From positions 36,604,438 through 36,668,437 of the forward strand of contig NC_087071.1 in the NCBI RefSeq assembly GCF_963678635.1: a stretch of DNA of 64,000 bases, read 5' to 3'. Of the stretch, positions 27,546 through 40,520 are shown piece after piece. The DNA comes from Symsagittifera roscoffensis. Lineage: Eukaryota; Xenacoelomorpha; Acoela; Convolutidae. Position 1 is the first letter of the stretch; each line of letters begins with the position of its first letter. The notes under the pieces were generated by a model. The model saw nothing but the letters and a program-made list of their open reading frames with translations. It did no database searches and was not told the DNA's origin. The position numbers were made by a program, and so were the translations under genes.

Positions 27546-30500
27546 CGCTGGCTACACAGTTCCGACCAGGGCCTGTCCATAAATAATTGCAATATATATA
27601 TTTGTTTCAATATGAATTGAATTTTTCTGGAAATATACAATAAATAATGCAAAATTGTTTCTATTTTTACAATCAAAATATAGATTTAGTCTCCATCACG
27701 TTTTTTCCGACCATTTTTGACTATTGTCACAGTTATCAAACGACTAGTGCTTCGAATTATGGAAGCACTTGATGCAATCCCGCACATCTTTGCACAATTT
27801 TGAACGTTTTTTGGCATATTTTATACGGTTATATGGCTTTACGGGAAAATATCTTGGAGTTTTTTTGACAAAATAGCGTCATTTTATTTGATTTTGGGAT
27901 TACTTGAGAATCTCCTCATTCATCTTTGCAATGGTACTATTATAATGTTGATGAAATTGTTTTTTCCCTCGGAAAAACGTGTCTTTTTCGCCCCATTTTG
28001 ATAGTTTTTAAGTAAAAATTTAGAAAATTGTATCTAAGTGACCAACTAGTATTGCTATTGGCTTTGAGTCATGACTCTTCAGTCAGTACATTTCTTTACA
28101 GTTTTATGGAATGATTTATAGGATTATGCAGCTTTGGAGGTTAACATCTTATCGTTTTTCATCAAAAAGTCTATTTTAAACCAGTTTTTAAAAGTACAGC
28201 TTATTGCTTTATTGATCAAAAACTACTTAAAGAAATGCAGCGAATCATAGTCTCAATCACGTTTTTTCCAACCAGTTTTGGGTAAAAACACAAACATGTT
28301 TCTAAGCAAAATTCTGAGCGATAGTTCAGATGAAATAATATAGTATGTCAAAAGACTAAAAAAACGGGTGAACAAATAGAAAACGCTTTAATCCTTTCAC
28401 TTGTTCAAAGTTCATTTCACTTACACAACGAATTTTCGATTTGCATTCAATCGTTCTAAAATTACAAACGGTCTCATTCGTCCTAAAATTTTCCTAAAAA
28501 CTCTACGAAGCCGTTGGGAACGATTATGCAGGGTAATGTCTGTCAGCTCGCCACAGACTGTGTTGGAGGCTGTTCTACATTTATTTCGCACTATTGGAGC
28601 CCTATTATAATCGTTTTGAGACAATTACACATGTTGTTCAGTTAGGGTGGGGGTCTTTGTTGGGGATGCTACTAGGACAAACCCAAAAACCCAGACAGAA
28701 GTCGCGAACACAAACTTTGTATTATAGTTTGAAACTAATTTTTCGCTTCGCTCAAATTCGTAAAGAGAGTTTCCAGGCAATTACGACGGGGTACCTGTGA
28801 TCAGGGGTAAAAAAATGTTATTTAAATAATTGGCAATGAATAAATATAAAGAATTTGTTTCGTAGATTGAAAAATGCAAATAATTTATTTTTCTCATACA
28901 ATAATCGTAAAGTGACAGACAATTATTTCAGTTTCTTTGGTCTCCAGTTTCAAATGGGTAAAACCTACTTCGAAATTGTGTTGAAAGACTGTTTATTACC
29001 GCAAAGGCTGTCCATAAAGATTACAGAAAAAGTTCGAGTCCAATCAACTTGGAGGCACAGATGTCCTTGCAAAAACAAACAAGAAATATTGGGACAAATT
29101 GACTATTTCCGAAAAAATGGGTTTCATTCACAATAATTTATGATAATTAACAACAATTTATTCTTGAGAACAATCTTTTTTTTCTGTATAGAGCAATACA
29201 AGTATTTTCATTTAAGGTAACAATAAACATACATTACATTATTTTACACCCCTGCCTGTGATTTTGAACAAGCCGTTTTAGTTTGGGACCGCGAAAAAGG
29301 GAGATTCTATCGCTACAAATTAAAAGCGTCGGATACAAGTAAAAAAAATTTGTTTGAAGTGTTTACTCTTCGTGTTCTTAATTTAGCAATCTGTAACTTA
29401 ATAATAGATTATCTATCTATTTTTTTTTCAAGAAAAACATATTTTTCATGACTCAGTAAGACTAATAAGACCCAAATTTGGGTCACGTTGGGAGACGAAT
29501 TGTCAACAAGAGCCTAAAATACAGTATTTTATTCTCGATATTTCCCCCTCGTTTATTACAAAAAATTATGTTTTGGAAGCCATATCACGTAAAAGTATGT
29601 AAAAGACATGTAGCAAAGTGCATGTGATACTTGAATAAAGCCGGTTTAATCACACACAAGTTACTTGGCATAAAAACACAATGTGGCCGCGGGGTTAATT
29701 AACTCAGCAATCTTCACAAACGCTTGACTTGACACACAACAATTGAACAAAGGAGTTGAGAGGCGTGTGTTTTTCGTGACGTCAATCAATTCAGCCTCGA
29801 TCTGTGAAGTTATATATGCTTTAAGTTTATGTCTGCTGGTGAAGTGTAAGAGCCAGATTAGCTACTGAGATATCGAGCTACCAATTTAATGTTAAATAGA
29901 AGTTTCTAATCAATAGCCTGAGACGAATAAACCAACAAACTAGTTAATAATTATAGTAACTAACATTAGCCATAAAAGTAGCAATTAACCTGCTGGCTTC
30001 ATAGTTCCGACCAGGGCCGGGGTGGATTTAGTGGGGAGGAACTGTGTCTAGTGATTTGCTAGGAAAGCAGTTCCGACCAGGGCCAGTCAATAAATAATTG
30101 CAATATAATTTTTGGGTTCCAAAAATTATTGCATTTTATTGAAAATGAACAATAAATATTGCACTAAAGCAATTATTGATTCAATTTTTACGATGAAAAA
30201 ATGCAGTTTCAAAACTTGAACTATTATATTTAAGTCCAAAAGAAAATTTCTAGAAAAAAGTGGCGACGAATCATAGTCTCCACCAGGTTTTTTCCCGACC
30301 ATATTCAGTATAAACACGAACGTTCGAACTTGTCCGATGTAGAAACATTCCGACCATTGGAAAACCAGCGTGAATTGACACCCTCAACCACAACCATGCC
30401 TAACCTCAATGACAAACTTTTTGCTATGGCTTCGAATCAAAAATTTTTTGGCACATATGTTCAGTTTTTGGCAAAACTTATAGGATTATACGGCTTTAGG

Positions 30501-30818
30501 GGAAATCATCATTACGTTTTTCATGAAAACAATAGCTGCTTATTCTTTTCAGCTGTTGTTTTTTCTTTTTCCTAGCCTTCAATGTCTATACGGTCGTAAA
30601 ATTTGTAATTTTTTTCAAATTTGAAGATAAAATATTTCAACCAATGTCAATCAGAGGGCAATGGCAAATCGTTTCCTGATATTGCAATGAAATTATCCTT
30701 CTAATGTTTTTAATGCCAAGAAACAAGATTTCCTTTTGTCGATGTTTATATTGCTGCATCACGGAGATCGTTTGGCGAGCAATAAGTTTTTCTTGGCTCT
30801 GCTCGTCATTTTGTCAGT
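27546..30818. other. degenerate dispersed repeats, no gene seen
   Basis: AGTTCCGACCAGGGCC occurs at about 27,556, 30,004 and 30,069, the first and third followed by similar AATAAATAATTGCAATAT sequence. AGGATTATRCRGCTTTRG-like words recur near 28,120 and 30,485. These indicate several copies of one decayed repeat family. At 29,777-29,784 TGACGTCA (a CRE palindrome) is followed by TTATATATGC near 29,810, which could be a relic promoter or solo LTR. No convincing coding sequence. Confidence 0.45.
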
Positions 30819-30983
30819 TCCGAATTCTGTAAAATCAGAGGATCCAACTGTTTTTTTTCCAGTCCTCAGATGGAGGAGTTCCGTTGGTTCCACTCGTGTT
30901 CCCCGCGGTTGCTCTTTCTTCAGTGTGATCAACAGGATAAATACAAATTCACAATATGTTTTTTTCGTATTCAACCCGATCTT
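30819..30983. repeat. right copy of the ~170-bp inverted repeat
   Basis: Reverse complement of 26,133-26,309. Short open frames across it on both strands are repeat-derived and not called as genes. Confidence 0.55.
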
Positions 30984-32287
30984 ACAGAAACAATGATTTT
31001 TCGAGGTTTCAGGAAACAATTGTCTGCCGTCTTCCGGAAGAAATTGTTCGTAGAACGTTTAAAGCCTTTCTACATCGGCGGAATTTGCCTGTAAAGTTGT
31101 TCAAAAAAACGTCTGCGGTAGTTCGTTAGTTTCAGAGTCCGAGGAATCCGTCACCCAACTGAAAAAAGTGAATGTTATTTGCAAACTTCGCGCATAGAGG
31201 AAAAGTTACGAATTCGCAGACATATAGAAACGTTCAATTCTATCGCACATTTATATATCGAACTGAACATTGTATTGCATTTATGCATTATTTCAACCAC
31301 TTTTTGCGTCAAACATTATATAAAGAAGTCAAATATCTAATGATAGCTCTTAACTGAACCCATTGTTCGAAGTTAACCGTTTTGAGCAATAATAGTTGAC
31401 GCTAGCGTCCGAATGAGCTCGATCCTCCCAAAAACAGACAAAAAGACAAATGTAGCAGAAACTAATTCAACTCTTTATATACAAAATACTGTACAAGTAC
31501 TAAATAGAACAAATTTACAAGTGAGCAGGAGAATATGTTATTTGCTAGGCAATAATGAGTTAAGGCTTTGCGAGATCATGAAAATGTCAGCAAGAGACCG
31601 CTGTTGTTTCCCAATATGGGTTATGGGAAGGCGTGTCTCGATTGGTTGAGAAATGGTCAAAGAATTCTGCAAAAACTAGAAGACTGCCGTGTTCTGGTGG
31701 CCGAGACAGATTCATCCGAATGTCCAACAGCTCCAACAACGGTCGATTGAGCAGTCTCCTCTGCAAAAGAACTTCCAGCTATATATAGTTATATATAACT
31801 TAAGTTATACAGGGTTGTTAGAGTTAGGGTTAGGTTTGTTTCAAACGATAAAAAAACATTTTTTAAACACGATTGAAAAAAAAACTAAAGGAGCTAAGGG
31901 TTTTCCCATACGTTTTTGTACAGTTGCATGGCAGTTTTACAATTTCAAAAGCTAGTTTCATACCAAAATTAGCGGTATATTACGCAAATCTCTTTTTAAA
32001 GATACTTTGGGCAAAAACGGATGGTAGATTTCCTGTTATCTGCGATTCTGTGGACTCCTTTTCGGACCAATGGTCAAGTATAACACCCGGCAGCAAAATC
32101 GATAAACTACTTTTTACTCGTTGATATCAGTAAGTTTTGAAAAAAACTTGTTCTTTCCGAAAAAAACATATAAAACAGTCGAAAATGAAAATAACTGATT
32201 TATAAAACAACCCTGAAGTTATATAAAACAATTATAATAGAATAAACAAAAGTTGAACATTCACGATTAGAGAGAACAAATATGGCG
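30984..32287. other. no clear gene
   Basis: AT-rich DNA with short open frames only. TATATATAG/TATATAAC clusters lie near 31,780-31,795. Nothing else recognised. It forms the 3' side of the minus-strand TPR gene and may include its 3' UTR. Confidence 0.3.
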
Positions 32288-33180
32288 TTAATCGTTGAAA
32301 TAAAAGTTACCATTTCCCGTCGGAGAAGATGGAAGCACATGTGTTTGTTGTGTCTGCAAGCGATTCTTGACAGTCTCCATCTCAGCACGTGTACTTTTCA
32401 GATCTGGATGATTGTCGGGCAGTGTGTCTGTTCGTATGGTCATTGCTTTAGTGAGACAATCCAGGGCTAAATGCAATTCGCCAGTGGTTTCATAAAGACA
32501 ACCCATGTTGTGGTAAGAGGTGGCCACATCCGGATGCCGCTCCCCCAGCGTCTCTAGCGTGATGTCAAGACTCAGCGTGTACAGACGGAGAGCCTCTTTG
32601 TGATTGCCCATTGCTAAGTGCGTGTTGGCCATGTTGTTGTAAGAGGTGGCCACAACCGGATGCCGCTCCCCCAGCGTCTCTAGCGTGATGTCAAGACTCA
32701 GCGTGTACAGACGGAGAGCCTCTTTGTGATTGCCCATATCATCGTGTGTGTTGGCCATGTTGTTGTAAGAGGCGGCCACATCCGGATGCCGCTCCCCCAG
32801 TGTCTCTAGTCTGATGTTAAGACTCAGCGTGTACAGACGGAGAGCCTCTTTGTGATTGCCCATTACTAAGTGCGTGGTGGCCATGTTGTTGTAAGAGGCG
32901 GCCACATCCGGATCCCGCTCCCCCAGTGTCTCTAGTCTGATGTTAAGACTCAGCGTGCACAGACGGAGAGCCTCTTTGTGATTGCCCATTGCTAAGTGCG
33001 TGCTAACCATGTTGTTTTAAGAGGCGGCCACATTCGGATGCCGCTCCCCCAGCGTCTCTAGTCTGATGTCAAGACTCAGCGTGTACAGACGGAGAGCCTC
33101 TTTGTGATTGCCCATATTATCGTGTGTGTTGGCCATGTTGTTGTAAGAGGCGGCCACATTCGGATGCCGCTCCCCCAGCG
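32288..33180 (-). pseudogene. kinesin-light-chain-type TPR protein, C-terminal part, with internal stop
   Basis: Minus-strand frame made of 42-residue (126-bp) tetratricopeptide repeats of the kinesin-light-chain type (SYNNMANTH, GNHKEALRLYTLSL, LGERHPDVA). At least six repeats are followed by a degenerate one and a Ser/Thr-rich tail ending NFYFND. TPRs mediate protein-protein contacts. DNA identity between repeats is very high, implying recent expansion. At 33,016-33,018 a TAC codon found in the sister repeats is TAA, so the frame is broken. Upstream it runs into the assembly gap, likely a collapse of the same array. The upstream part, possibly with a TIR-like domain as in related proteins, is not seen. 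Confidence 0.75.
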
Positions 33181-33380
33181 NNNNNNNNNNNNNNNNNNNN
33201 NNNNNNNNNNNNNNNNNNNNNNNNNNNNNNNNNNNNNNNNNNNNNNNNNNNNNNNNNNNNNNNNNNNNNNNNNNNNNNNNNNNNNNNNNNNNNNNNNNNN
33301 NNNNNNNNNNNNNNNNNNNNNNNNNNNNNNNNNNNNNNNNNNNNNNNNNNNNNNNNNNNNNNNNNNNNNNNNNNNNNNNN
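33181..33380. other. assembly gap (200 N)
   Basis: Exactly 200 Ns, a length often used as a placeholder. The sequence before it is the TPR array and after it a family A LTR, so frames that appear to cross it are artefacts. Confidence 0.98.
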
Positions 33381-34251
33381 AGAGAGAATGACCAACTACA
33401 ATCGATATGCCGCTCACAACCACAACTCAAAGGATTTAGAGTACGACTTGACTTCGCAGAAAAGGACTTCATTGAACTAGACCAATGACCACCTCGATGC
33501 TCAAGTATACGTACAGATCCGAGTAACCAGGCATCCCCTCCACGCACAATCTCCACGCCATTCCCAAACTAGATCAGACACAAAAGAAGTTCTCCACGAG
33601 GAACAGAAAAACCTGACATAGCAAACCATTCTGAAATCAGATTTGAGTTTGTTGCAAAGACTTAGTCGTTGTCACAAGAAGAACACAACGTCTTATGTCT
33701 CTAACTCCAGCTTCCTGGAACTTCCTTAACAAAAAGGAAACAAGAAATATGATGTTCGCCAAATACCAACGTCCATCATCCATCCTTCGAATTGCAGAAG
33801 AACTATTCTAAAAAAAAAAAACTCTGTAAAACCCGGATGGGTGGAACCTGATCTAAACTATATTTTATGATTGGATAAATTAAATGTTTTACCAATGTAA
33901 AGTATTTAATATTAACCAATCATGATCCATCTAACTAACAACCCACTTATTTGTAAGCGCTGAAGTTACTTGTAACTTCAGCACCAGAGAGATTTGAATT
34001 TAACTTAGAAATTAGTTGGACTCTCCCGAGTACTTCAGCAGCCGCAATAAACCAGTATACCCTAGATCTATTGAGCCTAGCAGAGACTAGTTAAACAACC
34101 TGAGACTAGATAGTATAAGAGTAAGATTAGGATCGGTATTAGACTAAGAAGTTGCACGAATCTATCCGGCCGAAAATAAGATAGCGTGACGAGCAGACGG
34201 TGTACCCTATCCGAAATTACTCTATGAGTTATACACCCAAGTCCTAACTCA
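33381..34251 (+). repeat. family A LTR, second plus-strand copy (5' part lost in gap)
   Basis: About 95% identical by eye to 7,911-8,785 and ends at the same TAACTCA. The following bases (AAAAAGATAT) are not a TGG primer-binding site, so this is a 3' or solo LTR rather than a 5' LTR. Confidence 0.85.
33957..33984 (+). promoter_or_regulatory. LTR hairpin, second copy
   Basis: GCGCTGAAGTTAC, TT, GTAACTTCAGCAC. Compared with 8,491-8,518 the ninth pair is G-C instead of A-T, a compensatory change. The second pair is a C/A mismatch. Confidence 0.55.
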
Positions 34252-37200
34252 AAAAGATATTTAAAACTGAAATTAACTTGGTTTTGATAGAAAAATTAGT
34301 GTCAGCATATTATAAAAATGATGTTTACACTCTAAAAATACTACTCAAAAAAGGAAGTAAAGACCTTAACAGTATATGGTACATTACTAACACTGAAAAA
34401 TATAAAAGTATTTTATCAAAACACTTTAACGAAAGTAGACACGAATTCCATACCCTTTTCCGCAGACATACGCCAGAGTTAGACTAAATTTTTCAACAAA
34501 CAACTAACCCTCATAGCTTGATGCGAATATCTAGAGAAAAACTATATTCATCAACCCCATTAAACATCTGAAACAAGCTTAAATTTTGAATATACCTAGA
34601 AAATGAAAAAATTAATAAATAAATAAAGCATTCTAAAGCCTTCTACAAAAAAAACATAGGCAAATAAACAGATAAGTCGTCACAATTTTTTTAAACAAAA
34701 ATCAAAATGCCAATTGTGGTAGCATACCCAAATTAAGCTAAGGAAAGTTCACAGGATCAAATTTAAATGAGGACGCTAGAGATTTCCTCAATGTAGGCAT
34801 TAGGCCAGGTGCATGCAGTGATCGGGACGCGTATGGTTGTCTACAAAGTGCGTTATTCGGTTCAACTTTAACAGGTACGGCCGCTAAATGAATCAAGGAA
34901 TGGAATATTTTTGAGAAAAGGGCATACCTGCTCGTAATAAGTTTCACGGACTCAGAAATTTTGAGAAAAAAAAATTTTATGCCTAAAAACTCACAGAGTA
35001 AAAAAAAACTATATCAAAAGGATCAATAGGCAAAATTTTTGAAAGTAAAAAAACAGGGTCGAAAATTTATTTATGATGCAACAGGAAACATATTAATTGT
35101 TTTTCAAATCTGATGTCTACTATTTCAAAGCCTGAGTAATTCACCCAATTAGTTTTCTAATCTTAAATATATTATATTTTAATATGAACATGCGATTGAT
35201 TGCATTCTCCATAAAGTATCTAAACCTTTCGTTCCTTGCATTTCTGTTCGTGATTTTTCTAAAACTACAAACAGTTCAATTTGTTGAGGAAGCATACCTG
35301 CAAATTACCAAAATAAAAAGTTTTTTCCTTTGACACTAGAAAAAAACATAATTGTTTCAACAAAACCTGGAGCGTTTTTTGAGAGCTTAAACTGAAATAA
35401 ATTTTAAGTCAATTTATTTCGTTTTCAAGCGGCTTTATGATTGAAAAAATCAGCTAAAAATCATGGAATAAATCTCCGATTGCATTCAAAAGAGGACAAT
35501 AAACTTGTCTTGAAACCTTTAATGCATTAACTAGCCATTGTAAAATTTTAGTTAGCCAATTGAGGTGAACAGATTTTGTTCCTTTAGAACCCTCTTACTT
35601 AGTGCACATTTTTTTGCACATCTTAGGAACTGACAAGTTGATTTTGAAGTTCGCTTGAGCACAAAATCACAAAAAAAAAACTAGCAGAATAACATTTGAA
35701 AGGAAATCTCATCTGCCAAATTTATTTCTTAAAATTGCTTCATTCAAACATTAATTTAATAACGAAAGCGGGCGAACACAAAGTTCGACCCAATTTGCCG
35801 AAGATTTGTTGTCAAAATTGTTGGTGATTCTATATTGGTGCAAATCTATAGCTTCTAATTAATGGTACCATTCATTTTATGCCTACGAAAAATAAAATTG
35901 AAGGCTAAAAGTAGCCTTCAAGAGTCCATTGATACTCGCATCTCAACAATATGACCAGTTTCACGATTTTTTCCGCCAAAAAAAAACAAAAAACGCATGC
36001 ATGTCATCATTTAGCATTAACTTATAGAATATAATTGTCCATAGAGCATTTTTCAATTTTCTATCTGTTAAAACACTAATTTGGGAACTTTTGATATAAT
36101 CAGAGATCACTGAGACCTAGTGGAACAATTTTGAAAAAAAAAGATCTAACAGAATCGTAATTTTATCTCCGACAAAATATCATGAGACTTTGGAAAACTC
36201 AGTTGCCATCAGTACAACAATTCATTTTATTACTATAAGATGGGTATCATCGTAATGATTGCCATTCATAAGCCAATTTTATTAGCTCATGAATATGACA
36301 TATATCGAGAAGTACTTGACAAAACTTTTGTTCAGAACATTGTTGTGCCTAGCAATGGATATCATGATTGTGCTTGATCACGACATCCTAATTGAGGTCG
36401 ATCAGGTACTTGCTAGTGTGAAATTATTTATATTTTCACAGATCAATCAAAATTGATCCTTTATTATAAAAACTCTTTCACTGAAGGAGCCATCATGATT
36501 CAAAGTTTTCAATACTTTCAAGTTATCAAAGCTTTGATGAATCAGCATAACACAAAAGATTTGAATTTGTGTTCCCAAAAAAAGATGAAATTTGTTGAAA
36601 AGTGACAGTTTCATTACGATAGCTTCGTTATTCTCCTTTTTAAACTTTCATATTGCATTTTCAAAAATGATTATTTAATCGTATCGAGAAACTGCACTTT
36701 AGGTCTTGAAGACATATCTGTAACCGACGGTTGATCAACTGCAATTTACTTGCTTAGAAAAAATTTCGCCGTCTTGGGCTTGTGCATGACACAAGAACAC
36801 CCACAACCGGGAATACACATAACAAACAGGACAGAAAAATTAGTTTTTTTTGGAAGTATTTACCTCACAGGTACCAATACTTCAATTATGTACGACACAA
36901 AATTCCTCTTCTATCTGATGCTGTAAATTACAAATAAAATCACTGTTTAACAACGCAGTGCAAATCGGTAAAAGTCTAGGAGCTCATAGTAAAACTGTAC
37001 AAAAAAAATAACACGAAAGTTTCCATTGATTTCATGATTGCCAGGAGGAATACGAAATAAACCCCAGCCACATGGTTGCAACCCAGATTCGATGATGATA
37101 AATACCTCAATCAGGACAAGGCGGATTACGATACAGTTCAAATAACCTTCTAGGACCTAAAAAAAGAAAAACGCGAGAAAGACTTGTGAGTGAAAGAAAC

Positions 37201-37276
37201 AAAAGTGGAGCAAATGTCTGTTTTCCAAAAAAAAATCCAGGACATCATTTCAATTTTGAATTCCATTTCATCATTG
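34252..37276. other. AT-rich DNA, no gene seen
   Basis: About 3 kb with poly(A/T) runs and scattered stops in all frames. A 69-codon frame at 34,278-34,487 has no recognised motif and is not supported. Nothing else could be identified. Confidence 0.4.
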
Positions 37277-38696
37277 TGTTTGTGTCTGTTTGCGCGCGTG
37301 TGTGTGTGTGTGTTTGCATGTGTGTGTGCGTGGGTGTGTGCGCGCGCATGCGTGTTTGTGTGCGTTCGTGCTTGTGTGTGCGTGCCTGTGGGTGTTTGCG
37401 TGCGTGCATGCGTGTGTGTGTGTGTTTGTGCGTGTGAGTTAGTGCGTGTGTGTGTGCGAGTGTGTGTGTGTGTGCGCGCGTGCGTGCGTGGGTGTGTGTG
37501 AATGTGGGTGTGTATGTTTGTGTGTGTTTGTGCGCCTGTGTGTGCATGTGTGTGTGTTTGCGTGCGTGAATGTTTGTGTGTGTGCGTTCGTGCTTGTGTG
37601 TCTGTGTGCGTGCCTGTGGGTGTTTGCTTGGATGCGTGTGTGTATGTGCGCGCGTGTGTGCGTGCATGTGTGTGTGTGTTTGTGCGTGTGTGCGTGGGTG
37701 TGTATGTGTGTGTGTGTTTGTGCGCCTGTGTGTGTGTGCATGTGCGCGCATTCGTGCGTGTGTGTGTGTGCCTGGTGTGTGTAAATGTGTGTGCGCGTGT
37801 GTGAGTGTGTGCGTGCGCGTGAGTGAGTGTGTGTGCGTGCGTTCGTGGGTGTGTGTGCGCATGCGTGCGTGCGTGTTTGTATGCGCGTGTGTGTGTCTGT
37901 TTGCACGCGCGTGTGTGTGTGCGCGTGTGTGTGCGCGCATGCGTGCGTGGGTGTTTGTGTGCGCATGCGTGCGTGGGTGTTTGTGTGCGCATGCGTGCGT
38001 GCGTGTTTGTGGGTGTATGCGTTTGTTTGTGCGTGTGCGTTCGTGCTTGTGTGTCTGTGTGTGCGTGCCCGTGGGTGATTGCGTGCGTGTGTGTGTGTGT
38101 CTGTGTGTGTGCGTGCACGCGTGTGTGTGTTTGTGCGTGCGTGCGTGTGATTGCGTGCATGCGTGTATGTGCGCGCGTGCGTGTGTGTGTGCGTTTGTGT
38201 GTGCGCGCGTGTGTGCGTGGGTGGGTGTGTGTGTGCGCATGCGTGCGTGCGTGTCTGTGTGCGTGTTTTTGTGTGTCTGTGTCCGTTCGTGCTTGTGTGT
38301 CTGTGTGTGCGCGCCTGTGGGTGTTTGCGTGCGTGCGTGCTTGCATTTGTTTGTTCGTCTGCGCGTGCGTGCGAGTCAGTGCGTGCGCGCGTGCGTGCGT
38401 AGGTGTGTCTGAAATTGGGTGTGTATGTGTGTGTGTGTTTGTGCGCCTGTGTGTGTGTTTGCGTGCGTCTGTGTGCGTGCATGCGTTCGCGTATTTTCGC
38501 GCGTGCTTGTGTGTGTGTGTGTGCGTGTGTGAGCGTGCGTGCGTGTGCGCATGCGTGCGTGTGTGTGTTCTTGTGTGTGCGCGCGTGCGTGTGTGTGTGC
38601 ATTTGTGTGCGTGCGTGCACATGTGTGTGTGTGTGCGGGCGCGCGTGTGTGTGTGTACTCGTGCGTGCGTGATTGTGCGAATGTGGGTGTTTATGT

Positions 38697-38737
<41 letters not shown>

Positions 38738-39398
38738 TGCGCCTTTGTGTGTGCGTGCGTGTGTGCATGTGTGTGTGTGTTTGCGTGTGAGTGGGTGCGT
38801 GCGCGCGTTCGCGTATTTGTGCGCGTGCATGCTTGTGTGTGTGTTTGTGTGTGTGCGCGCGTTCGTGCGTGTGTGTGCGTGCGTTCGTTTTTGTGTGTGT
38901 GTGTGCGTGTTTGTCTGTGCGCATGCGTGGGTGTGTGTATTCGCGCGTTCGTGTGTGTGCGTGCGTGTGTGTGTGTGTGTGCGTGTGTGTGTATGTGTGT
39001 GTGTGTGTGTGCGGTTGTGTGTGTGTGTGTGTGTGTATGTGTGTGTGCGTGCGTGCGTGCGTGTGTGCGTGCGTGCGTTTGCGTATTTGTGCGCGTGCGT
39101 GCTTGTGTGTGTGCGTGCGTGTGTGTGTGTATGTGTGCGTGTGTGTGTGTGCGTGTGTATGTGTATGGTATGTGTATGTGTGTGTGTGCGTGTGTATGTG
39201 TGTGTGTGTGTGCGCGTGTATGTGTGTGCGTGTGTGTGTATCTGTGTGTGTGCGTGTGTGTGTGCGTGCGTGTGTGTGTCTGTGTTTGTGCGTGTTTGCG
39301 TGTATGTGTGCGCGTGCGTGTGTTTGTGTGTGCGTGCACGTGTTTGCGCGCGTGCGTGCTTGTGTGTGCGCGTGTGTGTCTGCGTGCGTGTGTGCGAG
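37277..39398. repeat. 2.1-kb GT/GC-rich microsatellite
   Basis: Nearly pure alternating pyrimidine-purine (GTGTGT, GCGTGC, GCGCGC) on the plus strand, with interspersed TTT. Long open frames exist in many frames (Cys/Val-rich on plus, His/Thr-rich on minus) only because the repeat lacks stop codons; these are not genes. Alternating GT/GC of this length can adopt Z-DNA. Confidence 0.9.
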
Positions 39399-39465
39399 CC
39401 CAAAACAATTATTTACTCTTAGTGGTTAATTTATATCTTAAGAAAAACGAGAACTGATTTCACAT

Positions 39466-39551
39466 GTTGGTGTGTCTGTGTATGAGTGCGTGTGTGAGTG
39501 TTCGTGTGTGTGCGAGTGCATGCGTGTTTGTGCGTGCGCGTATGTGTTAGC

Positions 39552-39582
<31 letters not shown>

Positions 39583-39676
39583 CGCGTGCGTGTGTTTGTG
39601 TGTGTGTGTGCGTGCACGTGTTTGCGCGCGTGCGTGCTTGTGTGTGCGCGTGTGTGTCTGCGTGCGTGTGTGCGAG
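39466..39676. repeat. second GT-rich tract, duplicate of the end of the first
   Basis: About 140 bases before GAGCCCAAAACAATT (39,395 and 39,673) and ~60 bases after it (to GAACTGATTTCA) are repeated nearly exactly, ~278 bp apart. This is a segmental duplication across the microsatellite edge. Confidence 0.75.
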
Positions 39677-39735
39677 CCCAAAACAATTATTTACTCTTAG
39701 TGGTTAAATTATATCTTAAGAAAAACGAGAACTGA

Positions 39736-40520
39736 TTTCAGATCAAAATTAGATTGGAAAACATTTTGAGCATCTGCGTGTTAGCATCTCACCCACAATT
39801 TCACCAGAAGAAATTAAAAAACTGAGCAAAAGTCTAGAGAAACGAAATATAAAAAAGCCACTTCTCTTGGAAAAAAAAGAAGTTAAGGACTTCCTAAGCA
39901 TGCTTGATACCCAGTTATACCCCACGTGTTACAGCCACAGTCAGCAGAAGCCGTAGGTTTGCTAAGCATGAGAAGCATGAGAGCGAGCCGCTCTTAAAAA
40001 TGCCAACGTATGGAAACACAAAAAGCTAAGAAAAAAATTTCTTTAAATGAAAAGACTACTTGCTATTCCCAGGGGTTGAGAAGTTATTTAACGTTCAATT
40101 TAATTTACATGATATGAATTTTTATGCTAAATTTTTTCAGTTCGGGATTTTTTTCGACGTGACGTTTTCACGTATGGCCCCACTTGGCGTCGAAAACGCT
40201 GGAAAACTGGAATTTCTCTTCAAGAGTTTCAATGCTTTCAATGTGTTGAGTTATTTCACAATTTAACATAAATAATGTTTCTTTTTTTCTATAGTCAACT
40301 GTTAGTTTATTATTTTCGAAAATAATATACAATTTGCCAACCCTGGCTATCCCAAGCACTAGTAAAAAAATTTCAGCTTCTGTCCATGCAAAAACGGGAA
40401 GAAGTACTTGTTCTCCTCCTAGAACCAACTGTAAAACCCATGACTTTGAGCTTCCTCATGGACCTAACGACATGTTTTTACGATGCATCTTTGGGAAGAT
40501 ATTGTGCGCATGCAGCTTAA
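39736..40520. other. no clear gene
   Basis: AT-rich DNA between the GT tract and a short open frame. Nothing recognised. Confidence 0.3.

Noticed and set aside
33017-33556. Open frame crossing the N gap
   Set aside because: Made of TPR sequence, unknown bases and LTR; an artefact of the gap.
34738-34947. 69-codon minus-strand frame
   Set aside because: No recognisable features and no supporting splice or conservation signal.
37150-39408. Very long His/Thr-rich (minus) and Cys/Val-rich (plus) open frames, up to 752 codons
   Set aside because: They are translations of GT/GC microsatellite that lacks stop codons in several frames at once; no start context, no real composition, mutually overlapping.
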